Under the pieces are notes generated by a model. The model saw only the letters and a program-made list of their open reading frames with translations, had not been told where the DNA came from and did not search any database. 64,000 bases of DNA from assembly GCA_037952775.1 (NCBI GenBank), contig JBANAY010000003.1, positions 13,888,001-13,952,000 on the forward strand, given 5' to 3'. The DNA comes from Clonostachys chloroleuca (taxonomy: Eukaryota > Ascomycota > Sordariomycetes > Hypocreales > Bionectriaceae). This document shows, piece by piece, positions 31,091-43,209 of the stretch. The position numbers were made by a program, and so were the translations under genes. How positions within the stretch are numbered: the first letter of the stretch is position 1; the number at the start of each line of letters is the position of its first letter.

Positions 31091-32024
31091 ATGACCCCAT
31101 TTAAGACCCAGCTGTTAGGAGCCCACGTCCTTGTGACAGGTAAGTCCTTGCGCTCAACCGATAGGACACCAGGGGAAAAAAACAATAAATCTAAACTTTA
31201 TGCTTCAGGTGGAAATAAAGGTATCGGAAGGGTTATTGTAGAATCCTTTCTTGCCGAAGGCGCCAACGTCTCTTATTGTTCACGATCCGCCAGCGAAGAT
31301 GATTTCGCCACCTTCCATGGTGCAATCGAAGGCGCCAAAGTATTGGGAACAAAGGTAGATGTCGGAAATCAAGAAGAAATTCGGGCCTGGGTGGAGGATT
31401 CCGCGGAAAACTATGGGAGAATCGACGCGGTAGTTGCCAACGGTAAGTGGTGTCATTTCAGGTAAAAGGGGAACCAAGCCAGGCTAACTCGAGCGGTGCA
31501 CAGCATATGCCATCTTCCCTTCGTCTTCTATTGATGACTGGCAGCAAAGCTTAGAAGGAAACATCATTGGACTCGTCACGCTAATCGAGACGGCGGCCCC
31601 CCATCTTATCGCACGTGAAGGAGCTGGCTCCCTGATCGTTTTGAGCTCTGTTGCTGGGTTCGAGCTCCGTTCATCTAACCCTACAGGGCCACAGTCAGTG
31701 GTAAAGCGTTCACAGGCAATAATCGCCAAAAGCTATTCCAAGGTGCTTGGGCAGAAGGGAGTACGTGTCAATACTGTGACCCCTGGGTTTGTGGAAACGC
31801 CAAACCTCGTTCGAGCGGATGGCACCGAACAGCTGAGTTCTTTTCAGTTAGGAAAAAAGTTAAAGCCGGAATTCATGCGCGGCATCTTAGATCAAGTCCC
31901 TTTGGGAAGACCAGGACAGCCACAAGAAGTAGCCAATGCGGTGGTATTCCTCGCAAGTGCTCTTTCTGGATACATTAATGGGGCAAACTTGCTGATTGAC
32001 GGGGGATTCTCTGTTACTCTATAA
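31091..32024 (+). CDS. short-chain dehydrogenase, three exons, altered catalytic motif
   Basis: Exons 31091-31139, 31209-31442 and 31504-32024 (introns 69 and 61 bases, both GTAAGT donors) join in frame into 267 residues. It has the Rossmann TGGNKGIG loop, the cofactor-specifying CSRS segment, DVGN, VVANA, SSVAG with the catalytic Ser region, RVNTVTPGFVET and a C-terminal GANLLIDGGF. Where SDRs have Tyr-x3-Lys, this reads PQSVVKRSQ: Lys is kept but Tyr is replaced by Gln. The protein may therefore be catalytically dead or use another residue. It resembles the 48 kb SDR (shared NVSYC-x-RS and intron positions), so the two look like paralogs. Small upstream TATA-like AT-rich stretches precede it. 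Confidence 0.82.
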
Positions 32025-33785
32025 GATGCGGATAGACAATATGATTTTAGTCTCATCTTTTATTGCGGAAAATCATTTCCCAGTCCAAATTTCTTTCCTC
32101 GGCGGTCGCATAAGCCCTAGTTATCTACAAGCAAGTGAGGCGGCAGTTTCGTTCCCCCAACATATCTACCAAAAATATGAGAGTGAACAAGCTCGTCATC
32201 AATGCTACTTTATGGTTGTGTAAAATCTGGTTAAATTAATGAAAACACATTAAATTGCGGTGCATCAGATAACAGCGAACATCAACCAGGACTGGCGGCT
32301 TAAGAATCCGAGATTGCATTCTCTATTTTAACATTTGTTAGAAGCTGCGTACGGTCTTTGTGATACCTACTGACTCATGATCTCGTAATACGTCTGCGCA
32401 TCAGAGGAGAAACGATGGAGAACCGCCATGCACAAGGAGCCATGGCTTGGATATTCCCCTTTTATCCGGAATTTCTCAAATTGTTGATTACCGGACAGGA
32501 AGCTCTGAGCATGGGGTGCTGTAGTGCTGGTATTAGCAACGATAACACAGAGAGGAGAAGACCGAAACGCATGATGAATCAATGGGTGTGTAAGCCTCTT
32601 CTCTAGGCTGAAAAGGTGATTGATTGAATGATAGGCCGGAAAAGGGCAGAGTGTCGAGCATTCTTATATCCCCTTCCTTCATTACACATGTAAGATAAGA
32701 GTGTTGCGCATCAAAGTGACGGCTGACATAACCCTAGCAAATTGATATAGTAGCTTCTATTCTTTTTCTCCAAGCAAGAAATCGATGGGACAAGAAGGCT
32801 ATCAAAAGCTTCCTTGGCGAAGATCAAGTGGCAATGATTTAATTACTGATGGGCTGACCAGGGGACTCGCTTACAAAGAGAAAGAAGAAACAGCATTCCT
32901 TGTGCTCAAGCATTGAGTTAACCAAGAATCTGACCTGGGGTATTACCAAAGACTTAAGATTAGAGGCCGGCGATTGCCGAGTTTGGATGACCCGAAAATT
33001 GCCCAGACACTACTCGTCTTTGCTCAATGAGAGAGCCCAGTAAGTATGCAAGAAAGTGCTTGCCTAAAGATTGGTGAAGCCTTCTTACGAGAAGTCGTAC
33101 CAATGCTGATTTTGCGGCCATTCGAGTTTGGTTCGTGGTGACCACCCTTTGAGGACATTCCGTCAGGTAAATCGTTTCGCTCCGTCGCGAGCGTACGCAA
33201 ATTAGCGGATAGAGACATTCGAGTATGGTAAGATCTCTCGACCTCAGGTGAACTGCTAGAGCGTGAAGATGGAGAAAGAACAAAGGAAAGTATGGAACAA
33301 AGCGGGTGAACTGAGCATTTTATGTATTTTATTGTGGCTGTGCGAGGACGGTGCTCCCTTTAACGCAAATGACCTTCCTCCGTAGGATTTGCTTGCGTCA
33401 TTCTTGAAGGACTAATTATAGAGACTTGGGCTTGTCGGGAACGTTTTTCTTACATGCCCACGCGAGACTAAGGGACCTCTGCTCACAGAGTTACCTACGA
33501 CTCAGTGTAACCCTTGAACAAGGCGGAGCATGAAGGGCCGTTTGATAGTGACTCTTGACGGAACTCACGGGAAAGCCTAGGATGTGTGGCTGTACGTAGG
33601 CTGGGATGGCCTCTTTCCTGGTTCTGGGTATCACATGAGCAGGCCCATGTCACGTATAGCTTTCTCTATTTGGATCTGAAGGTTTCATCACTTGGTCATA
33701 CCGCAAATGGGGAATATAAACCCTCAGCACATGTCTACTGAGTGGTTGCCACCTCTTTATTCTACTTCAAGCTCGTCTCGGTCAG
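32025..33785. other. intergenic, nothing supported
   Basis: Several frames of 60-110 codons on both strands (for example 32960-33283 minus) without motifs. AATATAAACC at 33712 could be a TATA element for the frame that starts at 33790. Confidence 0.4.
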
Positions 33786-33789
33786 CACC

Positions 33790-34199
33790 ATGATGGATCA
33801 AATGCAATCTAACGACATACATTCTGTTGCCGACCTTGACTCGGCAAGGGAGCTCGAGCTTAGGCCTACTTCCAATGTTCTGGTACTCCAACCCAGCCCA
33901 ATAGCCAAACACGGTACTTTGAGTTTGAGTCTGCTACTCCAACCGAGCCATTTCCTGCTTCTGTCGGCCATGTCGATCCACCTCCTGAGAGTACACAAAG
34001 TACGAAGAAGCCGAGACCACCCGCTATAAAGCCGAGACGATCAAAAAGACTCGAAGAAAAGAAGAAAAAGAAGTCGGAAGGAAGACGTGATAGAGGAAAA
34101 CATAGTGAGCTGGAGGCAACACCAGGCTTTCAGCAGTTCATAGAGCAGCTGAGGCTTCTGGAGGAACAGCATCGGATGCGATCGGAATTGAGTTCTTGA
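33790..34199 (+). pseudogene. basic coiled-coil protein with a frameshift
   Basis: The ATG at 33790 opens MMDQMQSNDIHSVADLDS. Around 33880-33930 the protein-like content moves to another frame (GTPTQPNSQTRYFEFESATP), which then runs through a strongly basic stretch (RRSKRLEEKKKKKSEGRRDRG) and an amphipathic end (FQQFIEQLRLLEEQHRMRSEL) to TGA 34199. Together these would give about 135 residues. The basic run could be a nuclear localisation signal. One indel or a missed intron separates the two parts. I do not recognise it. It lies upstream of, and on the same strand as, the chromodomain gene. Confidence 0.4.
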
Positions 34200-34902
34200 T
34201 TACTTTATCTCTAGAGCATAGGACTATGTCCCTAATTTGGATCATTGGGTTAAACATGGGTTTTATTGGTCCATGTTTTGGGCTCTCCGTGGTCCTAGTT
34301 CTGGGATTGGTTATATGATTGAAAGTACGGAGTTGAAGTGGGTCCGGTATGGGGGAGAGGCCTTGTAGCCCGATAAGATTCGATTAGATAAGATAACCAT
34401 ACTCATGTGACCAACCCCAACCTTTCCTTTGTATGATAAACGGCGGAACAGCATCAACGAGATAGAAAATCAAGTCTTTCCTTCCTTGCAAACTCATTGA
34501 TTATGGTGCTTGATAACTGGGGCCTCACATCCCTTAGTATATAAACTTAAGGTGAGTTTTGATTAGTGTGACAAATAAAAAATCTATTTAATAATTTGTG
34601 CTTCTGGTCGGATAATAGCTTTTCCTTCCCGCTCTGGGGGATGTGAACCCAAAACTTGGTCCACGTCAGAATATCCCAAAATTGGGACTCATATTAAGCC
34701 GTAATAAGCAAGCAATATTAATTCGAATACAGTATTATATCCCGAATATTAACCTGATTTAATTGTCTCACTTTAATGAATCGACTTTTAGTTGGGAGAA
34801 GCAGCAATGAATTTCCATTTGTCGGTGGAGCTTCACTTATTCTGCATGCAGTGGACGGAAACTACTCTCTGGTTACTGCCCTTCCATTGTGAGTGATATG
34901 AT

Positions 34903-36111
34903 GCGAGCGACAAACAGTTCTTGGTCAATGAGGGGCATGGCCAGGCTCCATCCATATCTGTCAACCCACGTGATAGCAGAGCCTGGGTAACGGTCCATGT
35001 TCTAGGGCTGATCCCATTTCCCCGGACCTCAAATACGGCCGAGGACTTGGATGACATTTGGCCTTCCCAGTGTACTGGGGAGGCTGTCAAAGAGATCACC
35101 AGTATGAGAAATAAGGTTAGCATAGAAGCAAGTCATATGCTAACTGAAGTGAAAACAGATGAGACTCCTGGCTCACCTGATGAGCTCCCATCAATTAAAG
35201 ACCTGTGGAAAGCCAAACGGCTAAACGGCAACACTAGCGCCAGGCCAAGCGTGCCGAGCACTTTTACTTCGCTAGACTACAGAACTAGTTCAACCTCTCA
35301 TGTCCAGACAGATAGTGACACTGAAAGTAGTGGCAAGACTCAGGGTACGTACTGTTTCTATTCTAGAGCTCGAAAAGGGCAGAGCTGACAGAAGACTATA
35401 GATTACGCCATTATTATCGATGAAGATACGAATTTGGACCAGAGTATCGATAGTAGCAGGTCTCTGCAGTCTCTGGACATGACTTTTTTGGCACCTGCCA
35501 ACGTCGATGCTGACGGGTCGGTCAGTATTATCAGGAAAAACGCAGATGATAATCAGCTCTCTGCCGCCGAAGAGTTGTTGTACACACAAATCGAGTCGGA
35601 TCCCGCTCCTATACATAGCGAAACTGCCGATTTCTCAACAGAACCTTCTATTGAGGCACTATGCCTGGCTCCTGCTACTAAGATGAGTGTTGAGATGGCT
35701 AGTCTCGAGAACAGCGATGCAGAGGCACGGAATGAGAGTACCAGTACAACTCTGGCCCCGGATGATCCTCCCACCCCTTCTTCGGTAGCGGATGAAATGT
35801 CCGAAGATGAATGGGAAGCTGTTGAAATTATAGGCGAAGAGATGATCAACAGTAAGCTACACTATACGGTGGAGTAGAAACCAACTTCTGTACCAGAGGA
35901 GAATTGTGTGAACATGAGGGAGTTGATTGAGGAGTGGAAGGAGTCAAAGACACGTCGACGGAAAGGAGGCAAGACAACCGGGAGCCGGACCGCTCAGCTC
36001 GCACAGGAAGCTGGAGTTTCCAAAAAGGCTACAAAGCGTCATGAAGAAGGAAAGAAGAGCAATAACAAGGACTCTACAAAACACCCCCGTAGCCGCCCCC
36101 GAAAGGCGTAA
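34903..36111 (+). pseudogene. chromodomain-like protein with in-frame TAG
   Basis: Exon A (open from about 34897, no ATG) ends near 35343. A GTACGT donor and an ACTATAG end at about 35402 give a 58-base intron. The second exon is acidic and Ser/Thr-rich, then enters WEAVEIIGEEMINSKLHYTVE, TAG (35875-35877), KPTSVPEENCVN and ELIEEWKES. This follows chromodomain layout (E-x-I-L...L-x-Y-x-V-x-W-K...W...N), and the TAG sits where an aromatic-cage-region Trp is expected, so TGG to TAG is likely. The tail is Lys/Arg-rich and ends with an AT-hook-like RSRPRK. Chromodomains bind methylated histone tails. Without readthrough the domain is cut. The 5' exon is unresolved. Confidence 0.6.
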
Positions 36112-36119
36112 TTAAACAA

Positions 36120-38690
36120 CCATTATATCACACTATGGTCTAAGGAGAATCTATAATATTTGAGTTATTACATATATATTCCTCTCTTTCACAGGTTAAA
36201 TACTCTAGTGTTGGTCATCATATTGACTGGAAATACTACAAAGCCGACTGTTTCCTTGTTCAAAATTAAATATCAAAATATCTGAACGCTTCTCTCACTC
36301 CTGCAATCAGACTCAGTACAGTCAGCTGGCGTCAGATGAGAAAAGGTAACAGCGCTCGGAGTCAGATGGATTTCGGTCAGTCCCCCTTCTCAGTAAAGTG
36401 ACTTGAGTATCTTCATATGCTATTTTATTCGGCCATCGGGTACGAAGTACGATTACGACGGCGTTAACCGCACCCGCAAGACCAATTGAAGGCCGCTATC
36501 CGACGAAGGGAAAATGATGGCGTTTTAGCAAAAGCCATCGAGTCAGGAGGATTACGCCGGTTTTACGCTGTCAGACTGCACGGTATTACAGGAGATGACA
36601 GTGCAGAGGTGGCGCTGCTAAGTACTGCATTCTAAGTGGTTGGCGCCAGAGCCAGAGCCAGCGCCATCACACCTCTCACAGCAGCAGAAAAGGCAGCAAC
36701 TCCGGACTGACGTATTGAGCGGAAGCACAAGACAATGACAATACAAGCGGCTTGGCAGAAACATCCTTAGCCCGCGGCAGCCAGAGCATCTCATCAATCT
36801 CTCTCCTACCCTCTATTCCGGTGCCTCTATATTTCCGGGTATATATTAATATAGATGGCACCCGTCGACGACAACTACTGGCGTCGTCCTCCACTACGTA
36901 TAGGGGTTCATACGTATAATAGATTCCGCAAAGTGTAAAGCCCGGGGGCTAGGGGACTTTTCAGGAGGCCCCTGGAGGATTATGCCCGGATTGGCCCTAG
37001 CAAGTACATTAGGACGGGGGTCTTCCCCAGCTCTCATTGGCCATCGAATGTATGTAGAAGTGCCTTGTTAGCCTTCGCCCCAGTCCGGTAAGACCCAGAT
37101 TCAACGTAGAAGTACCCCTTCTCCGTACGGAGCCTGATTTGCAAACGGCGCCACTGGGCACGGTACTGCAGAGCTAGCGAGAGACTATCCCCTACCGCTC
37201 TTCTTGCACCTTATCCCAGAGTACAAAACACAGGGAAAGACAAGCAGGATACTAAAATCTCAGGCAAGCGGCACATATTGCTCTAACACAGCTGCATTCC
37301 AGTCCTGACTATAGGCACGTAAAGAGACAACAGGGTCTTGATAACAGGAGTAATCAAACATTTGTGAGTAGAATATCTTAGACCATAGCTCCTCGCTGGC
37401 AAGACAACATAGTCCGACCCAAGACTCGAACAGCCTAGACAACGAATCCTAAGACACTGGCAGCTAGTTGACAGCCTAGCTATCACCTGAGGATTTCAAT
37501 AAACCCCCCCCCCAAGAGAAAACAAAGCTGAGACTCGCGCAATTGAGGTGAATTGGTGGGTATATCGGGAGGACGACTCTATAATATACATGCTTTCTCA
37601 TTAGAGTTTCTCACACACAGGATTTGCCAAATAGTTATGAAAATCCAGATCTTCCACAGTTCACCCCAACTATTTTGGGGAGGATCGACGGCAAGATTTG
37701 CGATCACAACCTCTGTAACACACTTAGCATCTCTGCGAATACAGGTCAATACGGACGACGATATACAATACGTCGGATAAGAGGCGATGTTACCATACTG
37801 TTTGCTGCGCTGCACCTTGGCTATCGCTCACACAGTATCTCATGTTGCTGGCCTACATTGATTGGCCATAGCCCGAAGGGACAACTAACGCCTCCAGGGC
37901 ATAGCCAGCCTCTAGAGGGACCTTTGTAGCTAGATGACAGATAACGGATTGGCTGGCGTAATTGTATCTGGTGTCAATGCCAGCCAGCTAGCCATACCGC
38001 AAGGAGTGAAACCCACCCTTGCCCTGACCTCCTAGTCCTTCCCCCCAATGATTACTCCCCCCAAACCTCGACCCGCCTGCCACTCACTCCATCCATTGCT
38101 TCTGTCAATCCACTCTCTCTCGTCCTCCCCGCCCTAGTCTCCATCCATTCATCTCTTCCTCAACCTGTTTTTATATTATATCTCCATCACCAACCACATC
38201 CATCCCAGACCAGAATCTCGCCTCCAGGACTGCTTCACCTTCGTCGAGTCCCAACTTGAAGAACGGCTTCACCATCACTTCACCTTTCTATATATGAGCC
38301 TATTCAGCGGGCTTTTGCTACCACAGCGCCCGGACCAGGATTTCACCCCGCAAATTCCCCAGACTCTTTACCGAGAATTACCTCTCGATACTGCTTATAC
38401 CGCAATACTCTGGGGAAAGTAGAGTTGGCTGTCGGCCCCGTCATCAGGCACGCGAACCTGTCCATCAACAACCCCAGTTCTCCCCTGCCCGGGTCTGCTC
38501 TGGCCCCCCTTCCTCTTTGACCTCAGAAAACCTCGTCTTCAGGCCTATAATCCTCACCTGCCTCACGAACCGCATCACATTGCACCGATTCCATTTGCCA
38601 CGCGATCTGTACTGCCGAAAAAGCAACACCCGATATTGAATCTCGCTCCATTAGTAACATCACAGTCCACATATCGAGTCTCATTCAACA
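36120..38690. other. long gene-poor stretch
   Basis: No supported gene. 38000-38680 is a CT-rich stretch that resembles a long 5' leader and promoter of the following regulator, suggesting it was duplicated with it. A C11 run lies at about 37504-37514. Confidence 0.5.
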
Positions 38691-38703
38691 GCCGGAGGGA
38701 CGG

Positions 38704-40445
38704 AACGCGCCACAATAACACAGGCCGTAAAGCGTGCCTGCGATGCTTGCCATCGTCGCAAGGTGAAGTACGATAGTATCAACCCATACCGCAACTGCGG
38801 TCGGGCTCAGCTCTCGTGTACCTACAATGCGATCCCCCAGAAGAAGGGACCCAAGGGTTCCCGCGCAAAGGTCATCAGCGAACTGAGAGAGACACAACGA
38901 CAAACGAGTCTGTCAGCAAAGGTCCAAAACCGGATCAATGGAGGCCCTTGTGCACCAACACCACCAAACCCCGGCTTGGCCCCGACTCCAGGATTACTGA
39001 CGAGCGAACTTATCAAGGAGTGCATCACCTTCTTCTTCAACAACCTATACCCCCAGCTACCGATCCTCAACCGCAACTCTGTCGAACAGCAGGTGCTTTA
39101 CATAGAGCAGAACCGTGGCGCCTACTGCCTGTTGACTTCGCTCTGTGCCTTCGTCATGCTCAGCCTGGCATGAACATGCCTGCTGGTGATCCTTACAACC
39201 TCGATTTGTTCCCTAGAGCAACGATCGTTTCGAGCCAGCTTCTTATTAAAGAAGCTGTCAAAGTACGTAAAGGCTACGAATATCTCAACTCCATCAGCCT
39301 GAACGTCTTAGCAACCAACTTCTTCCTCTTCGCATACCACTATGGACTTAAGTCGCACGATCGTGCTTGGTATTACCTTCGCGAGGCTTCCACTATGATC
39401 CACCTGACTGGCATACACCAGGAGGATCACTACATGAAGCTTGAGTCTGTAGAAGCTTCACGTCGTCACCGACTATTCTGGCTGGTCTACGCCACCGAGA
39501 GGTAAGAGCCATCTCCACTGGTTTCTAGATAGAAACCAACTAACAAATCATTCTAGGGCTTATACACTCCAGCGCAGCCGTCCTCTGACCCTGCAGGCAA
39601 CCATCAATCTGCCCACAGTAAATAATAACATAACCGACCCCCTTGCTCATCAGCTCAACGGCTTTATCGTTCTAAGCAATCTCTTCAAGCCCTTTAACAA
39701 CACCTTCAACAACACATGGAGCAAGGCTCGTCACAACCTATCGCCGCAATACCTCGCCGGTTTGCAGAAGCAGCTTACCGATCTTGTGCAATCCTATCTG
39801 TATCAGGATGCCAACTTCACTAATGCCCATACGAACCAGCAATAGTTGAAGAGCACTATCTAGCAACTTACAAACGGTGCCGTCAGCGGTGGGAACGACA
39901 ATTCCATACCCTATCAGTATTCCGGCAATATGTCTCGGGATCTGCTGATGAGCATGGCCGCACAATTCCCTAATCAGGGCATAGAGCTGCTAAACTCAGG
40001 ACTGGTATATAGCCCGCGCTGATCACTCAAATCTTTTATAATACAACGTTTACTAACTATTACTTAGATTGAGAAGCTGTTGGAAGTAACACACTCTACT
40101 GTTAAGTTTCTGTTACTTCAGCCTGCTTCGCGTGACCCCTTCGCTATTAGTCCTCATAAGTACATAAACCAGCTCCTAAGCGTTATCGCTATATCGCGCA
40201 ACAGTGACCACCGCTTCCTTCCCGTTCTTTTGAACAAGGCACGCGAAATTCTACCCCGACTTGTCAGCCCAATGCTCCAGAACCCACCCGAGAACCCGAA
40301 TATAGCCAACGTTGATATTTTCGATGGTTTTGGTAATACCGGGATAGCTCAACCTCTATAGCTCCAGCTCGCTATGGATAGCGATTATGATCGCAAATTC
40401 CCCGTTGAGTAATATAATAAGAAGTACGCGATGGACTTATATATT
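38704..40445 (+). pseudogene. Zn2Cys6 transcription factor with RIP-type lesions
   Basis: The N-terminal zinc cluster reads ACDACHRRKVK-Y-D-x4-NP-Y-RNC...SC. Two metal-ligand cysteines are Tyr (TGC to TAC). After it comes IPQKKGPKGSRAKV, a basic tail of the kind seen in AmyR/maltose-activator-type sugar regulators. A 1-base loss near 39165 shifts frame from CAFVML into QPGMNMPAGDPYNLD. The middle homology region follows (TMIHLTGIHQEDHY, SRRHRLFWLVYATER), with an intron at 39502-39556. Two CAG codons are TAG (NQQ-stop-LKSTI-stop). A second intron ends at about 40067 with TTACTTAG before IEKLLEVTHS, and another TAG or TAA closes the end at about 40360-40412. Transitions dominate the damage. It is a dead duplicate of a carbohydrate-type regulator; the precise ortholog is not certain. 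Confidence 0.75.
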
Positions 40446-42280
40446 GGGAGTATAGATGGGGATGATTTATCCGGGTTTTACGTAGTATAAGGATAGGAGT
40501 TCGCTACCTTTGCCTTTCTAGTTTGTAGGTGGCCGTTTTATATGAAGTTTTGGCTGTCGTTGAGTTAATAATGGGTCCCGTCTACTTGAGGTGGGCCAAC
40601 TATTGAGAATAAGAGTTTAGAATATAGTAAGTATATAATAGAAACAGAATCTTGTATTTATCGATATTACCTTGCTATTGCCTGCGGTAAAACAAGTTTA
40701 GATATTCAACCCTTAATAATGGGGTGAAATGTGAGCAGCTGATGCCAAAGCCTGTATTGAAATAATTGATGCTCCCGGGGTCTCAATGGGATTGACTTTT
40801 GGAGCATTCACTTGGTAATAGGGCGAGGTATTATTAGCTAATAAGAGGAAGCTCTACAAGCTTAATTCTGGATATAGGGATCTGAAAGCGATGCGTCGGA
40901 CTCAACCCAACTGCAAGCTTATACATTGGGTCTTGCATGGGAGGTGAGACGGATGATACACTCCTCATTGCAACCATTATCACTCCTTTGCATTATATGC
41001 GAAAGAGAAGTATAACCACATCAAGGTCTAAACCTAAATAATCTTTTCTAAAGAGGTCTGTCTTTCCTCAACGATTATAAGTTAGCGCTAATAACAGTTT
41101 AAAAAATAAATAATACGTTAAGAAACCACAGTGACTACAACCAAGCCAAGTAAACTATAACAACTATAATAGGACTTCCGATCCAGAGGTAAATAAGCCT
41201 ACCGGTCTCCGCTGTGAGTTGCTCCAGTATCGCCAAGTAGACCTCCTCGCTCGGCCTTTATATCTTCTCGAGCTCGATTCGCTTCGCTGATCCCCCTTGC
41301 TAAATGCCAGAAATCAGCCCCGCCGCCGTTAGTGCTATTATCACCTTTGCGGCCCTGGTTACTATGATGTTCGTTGGCTATCTGGCCTACTGATCTTTGG
41401 AACCAAGGATTAATAATACTTCTAGGATAGGCTTAGCGGATCTCATATAGCTGGGCCCCCAACCTCCGAAGTCACTTAGTAAGCTCCTCATTACATATGA
41501 CGCTTGTACGAGGTAGGAGAGACTAGCAGATTGTATACAAAGTCTGTATAGTACAACCATTCTTACGCTCGTAATATCCAACGTATAGGCGCAGAGACTC
41601 TTCGCTTTGATGTGTTCGGGACTGTGCAGGCGTGGAGGGCGACATGTACCTTGCGACGATACGGTACTATTTGCATGAATGTAACGGCAAAATTTCGGTT
41701 AATTTCTCTTTTTAGGTCCTCGAACTAACTACTATACCTGATTTGGTATAGCTGCGTTTTCTTCCACAAGAAGGTAAATTCTACTTTCCCCAGTCGTCCT
41801 TACCGCTTGCCATAACATTTCTGCAAATCTTCTTGCCATTATATCTTCATTTCCTCTGAGCTACCCCTACTGCCTCTCTGCCGCTATCAGTCATTCTTCA
41901 AGGGCGTTATCGATTAGGAATAGACCAACGTACCAACGAATGGCCGTAATAGCAATTGTTGTAGTTGCCCTCGGCTCTGCTAGATCTGTTAGTACTCTCC
42001 GATATATGTTTTTGGTTCAGGATGGAGTATAATTACTGCCTTAGCTGTAATATGCGAACAGAGGGAGCAACTTACTACTCAGAGCCCTGTTGCTAAGTAG
42101 ATCACGAAAAATCTCCAAGCAACTGCTTAGCCACTAATGCAGGAGGCCAACCATACTTGTTTTACATATTTTGGGGACAGCCAATATATCCAACCGGTTT
42201 TAAGATCATCCATAGCCCATATACGAGTCACTGATATCCTATGCTTCTTAATTTTAACACCACTTCTTTTAGAGAATTAC
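40446..42280. other. AT-biased gene-poor stretch
   Basis: No supported gene except a 29-codon hydrophobic frame at 41304-41393. Rest is moderately AT-rich with scattered TATA words, possibly mildly RIPed. Confidence 0.45.
41304..41393 (+). CDS. 29-residue hydrophobic micro-ORF, speculative
   Basis: ATG at 41304 to TGA at 41393 encodes a peptide that is almost one transmembrane segment (VSAIITFAALVTMMFVGY). It has no homolog that I recognise. It could equally be the membrane exon of a longer decayed gene or chance. Confidence 0.2.
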   Translation: MPEISPAAVSAIITFAALVTMMFVGYLAY

Positions 42281-42281
42281 A

Positions 42282-42968
42282 ATGCCTACCGCGACCAAGA
42301 TGATACCCCGCATCGTGGCTGTCTCTTTGCAACACCTATCTTTTTTCGACGATAATTTCACTGCTTTATTTGCTAACCTCGGCGGTCAGGCTGATATCCA
42401 ATGGGGTAAGGAACCAGCTACCGCCCTCAATTTGCTGCAGCAAAACCCAGCACCGAGTGCTGTGCTCATTACCGACGCTGCCCTTACCTAACGCTCCTCA
42501 GACACGCACGTGTGGGATACGATACTATCTTACGTTCGCCAGGGTGGAACCGCCATTAATATAGGCCATTTCAGCAGCTTTGCCAAACCCAACGATATCG
42601 AGCCTTTTTTTGCGAGGGCTGGCTTGGCCTGGCAGATTGGTGCTTACCATCGCACTGACGTCGCGCTCAATTCTAAGCTAGCAACCACTCTGGCACCAGA
42701 GCTCTCCGCTCGATACAGTCTAAAGGCTCTGTTCCTTAAAGGCGTGGAACCAGCAGCAGTTCTCTATGGCCCTGACGAGAGATCTTACACACAGTCGGCT
42801 GTGTTCCCTTCTGAGAAGGTCCAAGACTTAACGGAGGCAGAGATCGCATTTGCGCAAGTTGGGGATGGTAAGGTCGGATACGTAGGAGATGTGAATAGGG
42901 AAAGGGAGACGGATGCTGTTATTGCAGCTATGTGTCTACGTGCTAGACCCAACGCGTCATTGGCATAG
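42282..42968 (+). pseudogene. conserved-type protein interrupted by TAA
   Basis: The ATG at 42282 opens KMIPRIVAVSLQHLSFFDDNFTALF and NPAPSAVLITDAALT. TAA at 42489-42491 interrupts, and the same frame continues RSSDTHVWDTILSYVRQGGTAINIGHFSSFAKPNDIEPFF, ending near VGDGKVGYVGDVNRE. The fold pattern (a mobile C-terminal beta strand after YVRQGGTA-x-x-x-GHFSSF) suggests a Rossmann-like or class-I-amidotransferase-like domain of about 228 residues. I know of no assigned activity. Only one lesion is present, consistent with CAA or AAA to TAA. It may be recently inactivated. Confidence 0.55.
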
Positions 42969-43054
42969 TTTTGAGCTGTTTGCAATAGCGACACTCAGCA
43001 ACTGAGGTACAAGAAGATGGCTTGGATCCATTTTTGGGCGCAATAGTGGCACCA

Positions 43055-43200
43055 GAAGATGGGGCAAAGCGGATCAGCAATGATCCGCTGAGCTTCGGCT
43101 ATTCGCCGGACCCCGCGATGCGTGCATGGTTGTTTAAATGACTACACCGGCACGGAATACTCAATCAATTAATCAATCTGTCTGTCTCTCTCTCTCTCTT
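43055..43200 (+). mobile_element. LINE/SINE-like 3' tail
   Basis: GAGCTTCGGCTATTCGCCGGACC at about 43091-43113 resembles GCGCTTCGGCTGTTTGCCGGACC in the LINE 3' end, and a hairpin (GCGGATCAGCAATGATCCGC) precedes it. A CAATCAATTAATCAATCTGTCTG(TC)n tail follows, like the CAAT-rich tail of the 44.8 kb LINE fragment. Probably the 3' end of a related element. Borders are approximate. Confidence 0.45.
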
Positions 43201-43209
43201 TCATTCACT

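Noticed and set aside
36900..37930. Possible small genes at 37260-37929
   Set aside because: Overlapping opposite-strand frames without domains.
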